64,000 bases of DNA from Ischnura elegans. Taxonomy: Eukaryota; Arthropoda; Insecta; Odonata; Coenagrionidae. The stretch lies in the NCBI RefSeq assembly GCF_921293095.1, contig NC_060247.1:56393111-56457110 (forward strand). The letters run 5' to 3'. Both the position numbers and the translations under genes were made by a program. The notes below the pieces were generated by a model. That model saw only the letters and a list, made by a program, of their open reading frames with translations. It did no database searches and had not been told where the DNA came from. Positions 24,480-34,909 of the stretch are shown here, piece by piece (positions within the stretch are counted from its first letter, which is position 1; each line of letters starts with the position of its first letter).

Positions 24480-25512
24480 GTTTTTACGCAGCTCCCCAAT
24501 GAATTCTCCTATCAACCAATCTTTTCACTCCTATTTATTTTTTCTTTTTCCCATCCTCCTTTAACTGTTCCTTGTATTTCATTCGATGTCTTCCTTTCCC
24601 GTTCTTGCAATCTACTTTTCGTTCTACTTATCCCTCGAATATTGTCTTCATTAATTTAACACGTCTGAAAATATGGTCTATAAGGTCATTCCGTCTTCTT
24701 GTCAAGGTTTTTATCATTCTTCTTTTCTCTCCCATTACTCTCCTTAGGGCTTCCTGATACTTAATCGGTCTATCCATTTCATCCTCACCATTCATCTGTA
24801 GCACCACATTTCGAAGGCCTCTACCCTTGATTTCTCATTATCCATGCCTCACTTCCGTAGAGAAGCATACTTTAAATGTAGGTTCTTATAAATTGTTTCC
24901 TTACTTAAAATTTAATATAAGACACGGTCTCAGGCAATACTTTGTGGAATTGCTTCATTATAGAATAAAATAAAATAACTTTGTTTTATTCCACACTTTA
25001 TTTTAAATAGCACGGCTCGGGTTTCAGCATCATCGTGCTTTTTCGTGCAAGCGTATTTTTTCTCCACTTTTTATTTTGTATTTCTTTTGCAGAAACTTAC
25101 GTTATACTCTTGATTTTATGATTCCTAATCAGCACAATGTTTTCTGGGTAGACAATCTTTCATGTGCGCACGATATTTACATTTATTTTAAATAGCACGG
25201 CCCGGGTTTCAGCATCTAATGCTATCATCGTGCTATTTAAAATAAATTGTGGAATAAAACAAATTTATTGTATTTTATTCTATAATTATTTAAAATTGTT
25301 TCCATATTTAAGTTTCCCGCTGTAAGTAGATCTCTCTTTTGGTGGAATGCTCTCTTCACTTGGGCTATTCTGCTGATAATTTCTTTCTTGCTTTTCCCAT
25401 AGCTAGTTACCCTGCTTCCCAAATTACAGAACTCTTCCAGTTTTTGTTTCCCTATTTTAATGTTAGTCTTGAGTTCTTCTCTTCTGCCGCATACAAATAT
25501 CTTGGTTTTCAT
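24480..25512 (-). pseudogene. Non-LTR retrotransposon (LINE) 3' ORF fragment
   Basis: Read on the minus strand, the upstream part (25512 to about 25290) gives KTKIFVC, then KIGKQKLEEFCNLGSRVTSY, then SKKEIISRIAQVKRAF. This is the conserved stretch just after the reverse-transcriptase palm in LINEs. Downstream of an inserted palindrome the same protein resumes (about 24900-24480) with a YGSEAW-like motif, then KWIDRLSNQEALRRV, then RRNDLIDHIFRR. Frameshifts and stops are present and the 5' part with endonuclease and catalytic YADD is absent. The break at 24957-25286 is a Penelope-like terminal repeat. Two related LINE tails lie at 34227-34572 and 61016-61640. It is a dead copy; clade not assigned. 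Confidence 0.8.
24957..25286 (-). mobile_element. Penelope-like terminal-repeat palindrome with hammerhead-like cores
   Basis: About 58-bp arms (24957-25014 and 25229-25286) are near-perfect inverted repeats running from ATTATAGAATAAAAT outside to AAATAGCACG inside. A direct repeat, AAATAGCACGGCYCGGG then TTTCAGCATC, occurs at 25005-25031 and 25190-25216. On the minus strand the second copy reads AGCACG, ATGAT, AGCAT-TAG-ATGCT, GAAAC, CCGGGCC, GTGCT. This gives a helix AGCAC/GTGCT, a helix AGCAT/ATGCT, the GAAA box and a self-complementary CCCGGG: a hammerhead layout with the CUGAUGA box damaged. Inverted, partly duplicated terminal repeats carrying hammerheads are established for Penelope-like elements. 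It interrupts a LINE fragment. No Penelope reverse transcriptase is present. Confidence 0.6.
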
Positions 25513-25519
25513 AACGCGA

Positions 25520-26035
25520 CTAGGTGCGCAGTGTTAATCGGCCTTTTTCAAATTTTGATGTTTCCTCGATCATTTCACTGAGATAAGGAATGGCTAGCAA
25601 GGGTAAGAACAACAATGAGCCATGCGAGAGGTCAAGGAGCAGTAGAGAAGAAATGAACCGCTCAGGAAGACTTCAAGACAGCATAAACATATCTGCGAAA
25701 GGGTTAAGAGCCGTCAATGCATCGCGACTAGTTATTCGAGGAGTCGGCTCGAATCGAGAAACGGATCTTCTATCTTATCACGGACCCCTTGGTCATAATT
25801 CAAGCGCTATACCATTCGTCGAAAATTCGTCGCTCAAACGCACTATATTATGCTCAGGAAGATTCAAAGGTTATTTTTAATATAAATCGCTGATCTGGAA
25901 AGGTTAACTCTTTAGGCCCATTTTTATCGACTTTCAAAAAAAAAGCAGTTGAAAGATTTCTTTCTAAAGCAAATGTCACAATAAATGCAGAAATATTCTC
26001 TTACGTGGCCTTATGTGCTTTCCACGATAAAAACT
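25520..26035. other. No recognisable gene
   Basis: Plus-strand frame 25590-25880 (96 codons, rich in Ser, Arg and Asn) starts just upstream of the LINE fragment in the opposite direction. It has no domain I recognise and is probably chance. Confidence 0.4.
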
Positions 26036-26322
26036 GGGGTGTGGTGGTCAGAGTGTTGGCTTCCCACCTCGTGGACTCGGGATCAAAATCCTGCGGCGGC
26101 AGAGAATTTTTAGACTGCCTCATCTCCGCTTGAATGTTGTATGGTGGACATTTTAAGCTCAAAGCTCCGTTCGTAGGATGGGACGTTAAGCCGTGGTCCC
26201 CATGGTGCCTTTCGTTAAGAGCAGGTTAATGCCGACACGCCGGGTCTCTCTCCATACCCTACCCTCATGGCGCAAATGACCTCAATTGTCGGTCACTTCC
26301 TCCAAGTACCATACCACCGATA
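26036..26322 (+). mobile_element. tRNA-derived SINE, family A, copy 1
   Basis: The 5' part is tRNA-like, with an A-box region GTGGTGGTCAGAGTGTTGG and a degenerate B-box near 26085-26097. The body includes GGATGGGACGTTAAGCCGTG, GTCCCC and CTTTCGTTAAGAGCAGG. The copy at 49090-49385 (minus strand) matches over essentially the whole length, including the 3' block ending in CTCCAAGTACC. A SINE has RNA polymerase III promoter boxes inside and no protein; it is mobilised by a LINE in trans. The TSD was not resolved. Confidence 0.85.
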
Positions 26323-26756
26323 AAAGCTTAAGACGATTTAGATAGAAAACCTATTTTTGGGGTTGAACAGGCTACGCCACTGCGATAACGTATCTCGTTT
26401 ATCGTACTAAGCTCACTTAGCAGCCTATGACGCAGGCTCTTGCTTTTCCCACACTTGGCTTATGAAGATGTTCGGCCGGTAAAAGAAACAGAAATAAAAA
26501 TTAGTGCGAAGGAGTAAAGGAGTCAAGGGAGGCAACCCAAACAAACGAATCATCTCCCCAAGTGCACAGCCTGAAGCGACAGGCCACCCTTCCTTAAAGA
26601 TGAACATATTTACCCATGGAGGAAAGCACGAGGTTAGAGTGGTCATGATTGAGGGTAATCATAGCAAACTTTTCTATCAACGTCCACTATAGGGCGTGTT
26701 CAAACACTCCTCTTTTCGAGGGCTCTCAGCGTGTGTTCCGTCGAATCTTGAGCAAT

Positions 26757-26853
26757 TATCCACTGATTCCGCGACAACTACTTCCTAAAAATCCACCAGA
26801 GTGGTAAAGCAGCATCGTAGTATCGCTGAAATTACCATAGCTTTAAGGGAAAA
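26757..26853 (+). repeat. Diverged direct repeat, copy 1
   Basis: Shares TCCxCTGATTCCG, a CCACCAGAG-like block, CAGCATC and ATCGC...AGCTTT in the same order with the segment at 27402-27497. The identity is low. The family is unknown. Confidence 0.4.
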
Positions 26854-27401
26854 ATGTTTGCTAATGCTATGTTTTCTTAAAATTACTTCAGAATATTTTT
26901 CCATTATGCCTGAATATCTTTCCCTCTGTATGATAACATAAAATTCCCGCTGTCTCTGTAAAGACCATTTCACGGTCACGGGTGCAAAAATTTAATTTGC
27001 TCGCTATCCTTTACTACAGGCGTTCTATACAACGTAATGGGTTGTAAGAGAAAACTTGCCCTCATTTTTCACGAATGTTAGCACAACAATATTTACGACA
27101 CGTCACATCACATGACTGACAGTTTATCGCAAATTTTCGGTCATACAGGCTTCAGAAGCTGGGAAAAATAAATCCAATTTGAAACGGCAAAATATCATTC
27201 TTCAAAATCCATATATACAACCACAATTTAAGATGATTTTCACTCGAATAAGAGGTTATAACTCGAATATAGAATTGAAATAATGCCTCCACCCAGTTAT
27301 TGCCATTAATTTCTTCAAAAAACACACCTCTTGCGGCAGAAAATTCACATGCCACTTCCGCGCATCTATTTTCCTCGAGAGATACCAAGAATCTTATGCA
27401 G

Positions 27402-27497
27402 TTCTCCGCTGATTCCGGAACCGGTACAGCCTAAGGACCGCCAGAGCCCAACAGCATCACTAAAATAATCGCAGCTTTTCGACCACCCTAGGGACTA
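27402..27497 (+). repeat. Diverged direct repeat, copy 2
   Basis: Partner of 26757-26853 in the same orientation, about 645 bp downstream. TCCGCTGATTCCG is the best-preserved block. Confidence 0.4.
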
Positions 27498-27499
27498 AA

Positions 27500-29185
27500 G
27501 ATTTAAAAACTGCCAGCGCGAGCTTTCTAATGTGGAGGAACCGATTTTTTGCACAGTTAGGTTAAATCTGGCGCAAGAAATCAAGTTCAAGAGTATTCTG
27601 TTAAATAAATTGAAGCGATTAAAGCGAGATGTAGCGGACGTTCGTCACATTGAAATAAAATACAATTACTCTCTTCCAAATCATTTCAACGTATCCAATA
27701 TGTTAACATAAATTTGGAAAATTACATTAGTATATTATTTAAATGTTTTTGTTTCTAGTCAAATAATCAGGATCCTAAGCATCAATGTTTGTATTCAAAC
27801 GTGGTTTAAAGAGAAGTTCTTTCCAAGTTTACCCAAATGAAAATCTATTATTGCGTTATGATGGTTATTGATAGTTATAATTGATACTTTTCCAAATTTA
27901 AGTTAATATTTAATAGTTTAATCACTAACAAATGTCAATGTATGCACGAAAATGGCAAAAATAATGTAAAAATATTTTAAAATTTTACTCTGAATCAAAA
28001 CCTACTGTTGTAAAGCCAGCATTTTTTCAAGTAATTTTCCACATCATAAGCTTTTATTAGATTCTATTGCAGCGAGATTAATGTAAGTGGATCTTATCAA
28101 ACATATAATGTCTTGTATAAACACTCATTAATTTAAATACATAGGGGGATGTTTTTCACCAATGTTTCTGGGCTGGGGGAGAAAATGAAAAAAACTCCTA
28201 CTAAGGAACATCAAAAACAAAAACTGAATACAAATGAGAATAGCATTTTTTTAAGCTACCTATCGTAAAAAAATCGTGCTCAAGTAAAATGCACATACCT
28301 GTCCACGAAAATACTGCAACAGAAATATGAGTTTGAAAGCCAATGATCACTGAAGGAAAGAAGTATTTTTCACTTTAGTCTAATAAATAATAACTTTCAA
28401 AAATACAAAAACTATATCAGGATATATATGCAGATACCTACTGAAAAAAAACAAAGAAGCAATTAAAACAAAACAAAATCCTGGAAAGTGATAACAAGTG
28501 AAAATAAACATTATGCCGTTTAATGCGTAGGTTAGTAGCCTACCATGTGCAAAATTTTCAAAACTTATGTTGTCATCACTTCTTCAATTTTCTGTGTAGC
28601 TGAAAGGATGTGGCGGCATTTCCCTGTCCTCTACATTAAGAAGTACCCTCAGCAGCGCCCCATGTCTTCACATAGACCATGAGAACCTTGTGAACGACTT
28701 GACGTGACTTTTCGCGAAATTTCTGGGAAGCTTACAAGTCATGATCGACGAGCAATAAGCCATGAAAAATCCCACATCGTTTGGAGCAGGATCATATTGG
28801 ATAGGACGCATCATCCGCTGAAAAATGAGAGGGGGCATGAACTTTATTAAAATGCTGAAGTGCCCTTGTCACGCGACCGATTCACGAATTCTCTGAGGAT
28901 GGAGACGATTCATCACGGCTACAACGTGGTCGCCTGCGGCTTTGGGTCACGGTGCGTGCACTGAGCATGAAATGGGTCGCCCGCTGATAACAAAGGAACA
29001 GCGGCTGGTCGCAATGCGGGTCAACAGCAACAGGCGGTGCCGCGGAAAAATTCTACGGGGAAAAAAATCTCCCATGGCGGTCTCTCGCCGCAGAGAAGCC
29101 ATAAACTTATCCCCGACTCATATTTCTTCCACGCTACCTTACACGGAAAACGTAAGATACACGATATCATGGCTTTTAAATGAGC
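27500..29185. other. No recognisable gene
   Basis: AT-rich up to about 28600, then a GC-richer patch (28680-29110) with a plus-strand frame at 28942-29199 (85 codons, basic, no recognised motif). No repeat relationship was seen elsewhere in the window. Confidence 0.45.
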
Positions 29186-29492
29186 TATACGATAGCTAAG
29201 TTCTAACAACATGTATCTCAAAAATAGCAACTTTTCAGGAGGGCAAGAAAACGATATATTTTTTAAATTGTATATAATTTTAATTGAAATTAAAAACCAA
29301 ATATTTTTTCAATTTTTTATAATTTTAATTGAAATTAAAAACCAAAAATACATAAAACTGAAAAATAAGCATACATTTTCAAACAAGAAACCGTTTTTTG
29401 CTTGAATTTTATTTTTGATTATCAGTATTAGCAATACTACTCAGATCAGCCAAATTTTGAGATACGTGTTCTTAGAACTTAGCCATCATATA
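29186..29492. mobile_element. Fold-back MITE, 307 bp
   Basis: The inverted arms are TATACGATAGCTAAGTTCTA with ACAACATGTATCTCAAAA (29186-29224) and, on the opposite strand at the right end, TATATGATGGCTAAGTTCTA with AGAACACGTATCTCAAAA (29454-29492). That is about 38 bp with a handful of mismatches. The interior is very AT-rich and includes a 45-bp tandem duplication. There is no coding capacity. The superfamily cannot be assigned, because no clear TSD is seen. Confidence 0.7.
29274..29363 (+). repeat. 45-bp tandem duplication
   Basis: The block ATAATTTTAATTGAAATTAA, followed by AAACCAAA, starts at 29274 and again at 29319. It lies inside the fold-back MITE. Confidence 0.8.
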
Positions 29493-30801
29493 GTGAAAAT
29501 TTCACAAAATTCCTTTTTACACTTTCGAGTACCAAGGAGGGGGTTTGGATAATAGCCATAGCCTTCAGACGCGAAAGTACTTTTACTAATCAATGCTTTA
29601 AACTAAATTATAACTAAGCACCTGTTTTATATACTTTCAGCATCCATTATCTAATAATAACCTTTCTTTTAAGTGCGGGGACCTTGGCAGAAGAAAGTTT
29701 TCACTGCCTCCACATTTCTTTAATGGTCATTTTCTGGGTAACCAGTTAAAAAAATAATAAAAATATGAGAACTATTTCAAATTAGTCATTTATATTTATT
29801 TCAAAACAAAAATAGGATAATTATACCTATTCTGGATTCATTATTTGACTATTTTTAGGAATGCGAGTTTTATCAAATAGTACATCAGTATATTACCCCG
29901 CAAGCCGCCTAAATAGGCGTCTGGTATGGTGACAATAGATCTTCATAAATGCAGCTGTCACGAATCAAGGAAAAATTCAAACAATACCTCGAGGAAATGG
30001 TTATAATAGGTAATGATGATTTCATGCCAGAAAAACCTCAGCCACATGATGATTTGCGATTAATTAAATGTTATCAGCTTCTCACTTGTAACATAAGTAA
30101 TCAAGGAATAATGTTACATTACTTCTGACCCACATCATGAAATTCCTTCATTCTAGGGGACTGACTTAGTCAAAATGAGCTTTAGCTATGCTCATGCATA
30201 GAAAACCAAGTGAAGTTGGCATGAGAAATAGTAACAAAATGCTTCCAAAATATTTTAAGAAAAAACCCGGTATATTATTTTCACATCTATGAGCAGTATC
30301 AGCTCAATGTTATTTTTCCAGCATCACCATTAACAAGAAACAGTCCCATAGTTACAATGAACCACAGGTAAACCCATATCACGCCATCAGATGTGAATTT
30401 AATTTCAAGGCAAAAGTTATTACAAATGTGACAAAATAATGCTCCTGATGAAAAATCTCGGGAAAACAAATGTATAGACCACGAAATGCTGACATTTTCC
30501 GTGGATAGCCAGGATAAAATTTATTTCAACGTTTGACTAGCATCGAAATAACTTACACCTATATCAATATCAGCACGCTAATGATAATGGCATAAGTCCC
30601 GAGTTAATTGATAAAATATATTTACTTGCCTATGAATTAAGTATTTTTAAGGATAGTACCCTGGCCGCAGCCAGAAATATTTTTCGTGAAATTTCGGTCG
30701 GGGAAGATGCATTTTAGGGGTTTCAATAGGAGCAAATGAACCAAAAAGGAGCCAACATTTAGTCTTCCAAACATTTCTGGTGGGGTATCAACTAAATAAC
30801 G
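29493..30801. other. No recognisable gene
   Basis: AT-rich DNA with no motif, repeat partner or convincing open frame. Confidence 0.5.
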
Positions 30802-30809
30802 CTCTACAA

Positions 30810-31106
30810 CAGCGGTTTCCAACTTTTTTTCCTCCCATACCTTTATATGTATTTAACTAATATTGTGCCTCCAAAAATGTAACGTGCACATATTATTGCA
30901 TAATTTCACCACGGGTAGGTGACACTTTTAGCTATTAATAATTGTATAAATATACTTAAATACCCCAAATAATATGCATGCATATTTCCTGGTTAATAGA
31001 TACATAGTTTCTGCCGTCCTCCATTACCGATTATTTTCGCCGTACCCCCGGCTGGTTCGTCGCATAACCCTCATGAGGTGCACGTATCACCGGTTAGGAA
31101 CAGCCG
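30810..31106. mobile_element. hAT-like MITE, 297 bp, near-perfect TSD
   Basis: The left end reads CAGCGGTTTCCAAC, the classic hAT terminus. The right end reads CCGGTTAGGAACAGCCG, a degraded complement of it. The flanking octamers are CTCTACAA (30802-30809) and CTCCACAA (31107-31114), 7 of 8 identical. The interior is AT-rich and non-coding, so this looks like an internally deleted hAT element. Its terminus belongs to the same broad group as the autonomous fossil at 5432, but they need not be one family. Confidence 0.8.
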
Positions 31107-31114
31107 CTCCACAA

Positions 31115-34100
31115 TCATAGAACAGTTTAATAAAAGAATTCCCCAAGGTTTTACTCGTGGGCGCTGGTAGAAAAATTGTCCCGGGGACACTCAGTACCTC
31201 CCTTGGAGCATTATATTGCCTGATTTGGCGAAGAAGCTATTTCTTAACAGTAAAACAATAGTACCTACTAATGGTAAAATAGATTTTTTAGTTGCCCTTG
31301 CTCGTATTTTTTTCTTACATAATATTAATACACTGTACTTATATTAATTACAAATTTATACGGTACAAGGGTTTTGCAAATTTTTTCATGTCCTAGGGCA
31401 CCATTCCGGCACCCACAGCCTTACTATAGGGCTTCAGAGATTAAATTAAATCAACTTCTGGGTACAATCTCGTCAACCCTCAGTCACGACAGCCTTGAGT
31501 GCTATTAGAGGTGTGACGCCTCTCAAGAATACCCTCAAAATAAAACATCTAAGACTATAGGATATAAAAATTGACCGTGGAAGAATTATAAATATGAAAT
31601 TTAAATCTACTCCAGCCGTTGCAATACGGCGTAATGCTAGCCAAACTATATTACGATGAACAAACTATGACTTAATTGAACTTAAAAAATGAGATTTTGC
31701 AGAAAATTTGCCATTAAATATATTTTATCTCACTTTAATGCTGACCTTTACAGACTTTGTCACGTTAGGTCTTTTTTATTGCTGCTGAAACATTCACGCA
31801 TTTTACGGCTGGTGGAAATTCAATTTCATAAATTTTAATCACAAATCTCAGCGGCCCAATCAGCAGTCATCACACTTTTGCAATTTTGGCGCAGCAATTC
31901 AACTGTGAAACATGCGAATCGATTTCTTTTAGCTCCGCCCAATCATCTCTTACATGTTACCTGGTGTCAAATATGACCAAAATTATTCAATTCAACAATT
32001 AAAAGCCACATTCGTGGTATTTAAGCAATAGCAATCTCTGAGAATTGGTCGAGGGATTATGAAAGCTGAATAAAACTTAAAATGACATTAGCCTCTAAAA
32101 AGGCATACTTGAGGAGTCTCATGTGAAATACGAAGGAGATTAGCATCCATCAAGAAAATACAGACAAATAATTGCAGATATGTTGCCATGCACACATCGC
32201 TCTAGCTAAAAACATTAATAGAAGGGACATAAAATTGACCTGCTTCAAAAAAATAACGGTGAAATCAGTAAATAAAATTGACATGGTAGCTAATAATACA
32301 GGAAATAAGTAATTATATGGTTTCATAGTGGCTCACCCTGTCGAAGAGTCAGTAATCCAGCTAGTATAGTCGAATGAAAAATTGTTGCAAAAAATGTTTG
32401 AGGTTAAAATCTATTAATTTAATGTACGAACGAAAGTATAATGCATTACCAAATATTGATTAATAGTTTTGCAAAACCAATATGGACGCTACGAGTGTTG
32501 GAATTATTTTTGGCGTTTTGATAGCGCAGTTTGAAAATAACGGACCATAAGTTACGCTAATGATCGACTGAATCCAACTTTCTCTCCGTGTTGTTAAAGC
32601 TACTACTTTAAACGCCAAATCCTCACCACTTGTATCACCTGATCCCTCACCACCTGATAATCTAATTTTATTGCTGATGGTGACATTACAAAATTACTGC
32701 GCAATACGTAAGAAGTATTAGTTTGAAAAATGGTGCATAACCATGTAGACAATTTTTGGTTACATTAACATTTTTCGGGATTAGCAAGTATATTTTTTGC
32801 ATAACACGCTAAATCGCAAATAATCACCATTTTCCGCGTTATTTTCCGAATAATATGCCTTAAATTATAGAATATTAAATGTCCTTAAAATGAGGATATC
32901 TTTATTCCCTACATTACCTGATAATTGACTTGCGGTTAGCAAGGGCGGTACGATTGCAATATCAGTATAATATAACTACTTGGTGTTACCCAAGCCAAAA
33001 GTGTTCACGTGGCAAGCCATTAGTGAGGCAACCAAGCAAGGATGGATGGATGAATTAATGCTGCATCCAAACACGTCAGTGAGGCATTTCATCAGCCAGA
33101 GGACTATTTACATTCTTCGCACGCATTCCTTCCATCAAATGGAGGGAAAATGGGTAGTAAATTTCGGGGTTGTCGAGTTTTAGCGGGAAAACATACACAA
33201 GACGTTAATCCTTCTCGGCAGACTATCAAGTCACGATAACAGTCATTACTGCAAAAGTTGGGAAACGTGAGCGGTAGGAAATATATGGGGGCAAAGAAGC
33301 AGATAAGTGCGGAAGCATATCGAACGGGACTTGAGAAGAGTGATGGGGAACATACATGCCGGTCTTTTGCACGGAATAAGAAGGCAGCAAGGAAAAGTGG
33401 AACCGTGCTGTAAGGCTATCCGAGGACAAAAAAATGGAGAATTTACTATATTGCGAAAGCCAAACAGCGAGCATATGGGAAATAATTTGCATGTGCTCCA
33501 TATATTTAAGCATTTTTAGCGTTTACGATCTGATGCACATTAAATAAACTGACCTTTAGAGGCTTAACGAATATTACATAATATTGATTACCTAATGAAT
33601 GCACCTTAATACTCTCCGGAGATATATAATTTAAAACACAGTGTAAAATAATGACGTATTTTTTTACGATTCTATCCAGTTCCTAATTCGGTGGGAGTTT
33701 TGTGAACTATTTACAGTCTACAGGCAAAAAACCCAATCTGTCACTACAATGATTGCTATACGCCTTTGCTAGACTACAGCTTTTCCATTTTCTTAATCTA
33801 CAGATTTTGCTCTTGCAGGGACTTTTCCTTCGCTATGAAGTGCGTTAATTAACTCGATCTTTATTTTGAGAACCAATTCGTTGCGTCAAAAAATATTGGA
33901 TTCAATGCATTCCCTTTGTCGCAAACATATAAACGTATCATCCAAATTCATGCAACATAGCATTGCGCTACCATATTTTTTGAAGAGAGTGGATTAGAAC
34001 TAGAGACGTTTCACACGAGAATTTGTCCTCCCTACTGGTGGTTTTGAGATCCCTACATTTTGATTTAGGCTACCTATGATAAGAATAACAGAGTTTGTCT

Positions 34101-34226
34101 GAGCTGCAGGTAACCCATCGCTACGCCACACCAATTGTAAATCTTTGTGAACTAGAACCCGATATTTTCATAGCTAACAAGCTTAGCTTGTAAGTTCTGA
34201 AAAACAAAGCTTCATTATCATTACTC
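31115..34226. other. No recognisable gene
   Basis: AT-rich DNA. Plus-strand frame 32980-33183 (67 codons) and the opposing frames around 33226-33519 show no recognisable domain and lie in a slightly GC-richer patch (33000-33450). I see no repeat partner in the window. Confidence 0.45.
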
Positions 34227-34572
34227 GCTAACAATCCCCAGAATGGTTTGACGCAGTTCTCCACTCATTTCTCCTATCAGCTAATCTTTACAAACCTACG
34301 TATTTCTTCTTCCACATCCTTCTCTTTCACATCGTTCCATGTATTTCATTCGCGGTCATCCATCTTCGTTCTTGCCATCTACTAGTCCCTCGATTATTGT
34401 CTTCATCAGGGCATCATGTCTCAAGATATGACCTATGAGTTTGTCCCGTTGTCATATCATGAGGCTTTCATGAGGTTTTCATGAGACTTATCTTCTCTCC
34501 AACCCTTCTTAGGATTTCCTCGTTACTTACTCTGTGGATCCATTTGATCCTCATCATTATCCTCTGATATTT
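34227..34572 (-). pseudogene. LINE 3' ORF fragment, second copy
   Basis: The minus-strand translation gives MMRIKWIHRVSNEEILRRVG, then EKISLMKTS. After a frameshift it continues DKLIGHILRHDALMKTIIEG. These match the C-terminal end of the same LINE family as 24480-24900 and 61460-61640. Stops and frameshifts make it non-functional. The 5' side ends abruptly near 34572, as expected of a 5'-truncated LINE. Confidence 0.8.
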
Positions 34573-34589
34573 TTGATGCTGTGATAACG

Positions 34590-34905
34590 GCCACACACAA
34601 CATTCTCCAGTGATATTTTTGATATCGTTATAACGTCCACACGCAACCCGGTGGACGTCTTCAGTGGCTTTAAGCTCAGCGAGCTCAGCCGCGCCGCTAT
34701 GCGTTTCCATACGGCTGCACGTACTGCGACCAAATTTGGTATATAGGTGGGTCTCATGCTATCCTACCCCATTGTACTGTTTTCGGCTGCGTCCGTTGCG
34801 TCGTTTTCTCATTAAAATTTATTACGTCACGTCATACAACTTCTACGGTTGGACATCCGCCCGGATAGGCATACCTCCTGACACGCTCCAAGAGAAAACA
34901 TAAAA
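34590..34905. other. GC-richer patch next to the LINE tail
   Basis: Contains a near-duplicate pair, GATAACGGCCACACACAACA (34581 region) and GTTATAACGTCCACACGCAA (34626 region), each beside TGATATTTTTGAT. Also seen is ACCAAATTTGGT (34730-34741), a 12-bp palindrome. The minus-strand frames here read into the LINE remnant and are not separate genes. It may be another transposon piece; the family is not recognised. Confidence 0.35.
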
Positions 34906-34909
34906 ATCC

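Noticed and set aside
26340..26395. hAT right end (CTACGCCACTG near 26374)
   Set aside because: No matching left terminus or octamer duplication could be found upstream.
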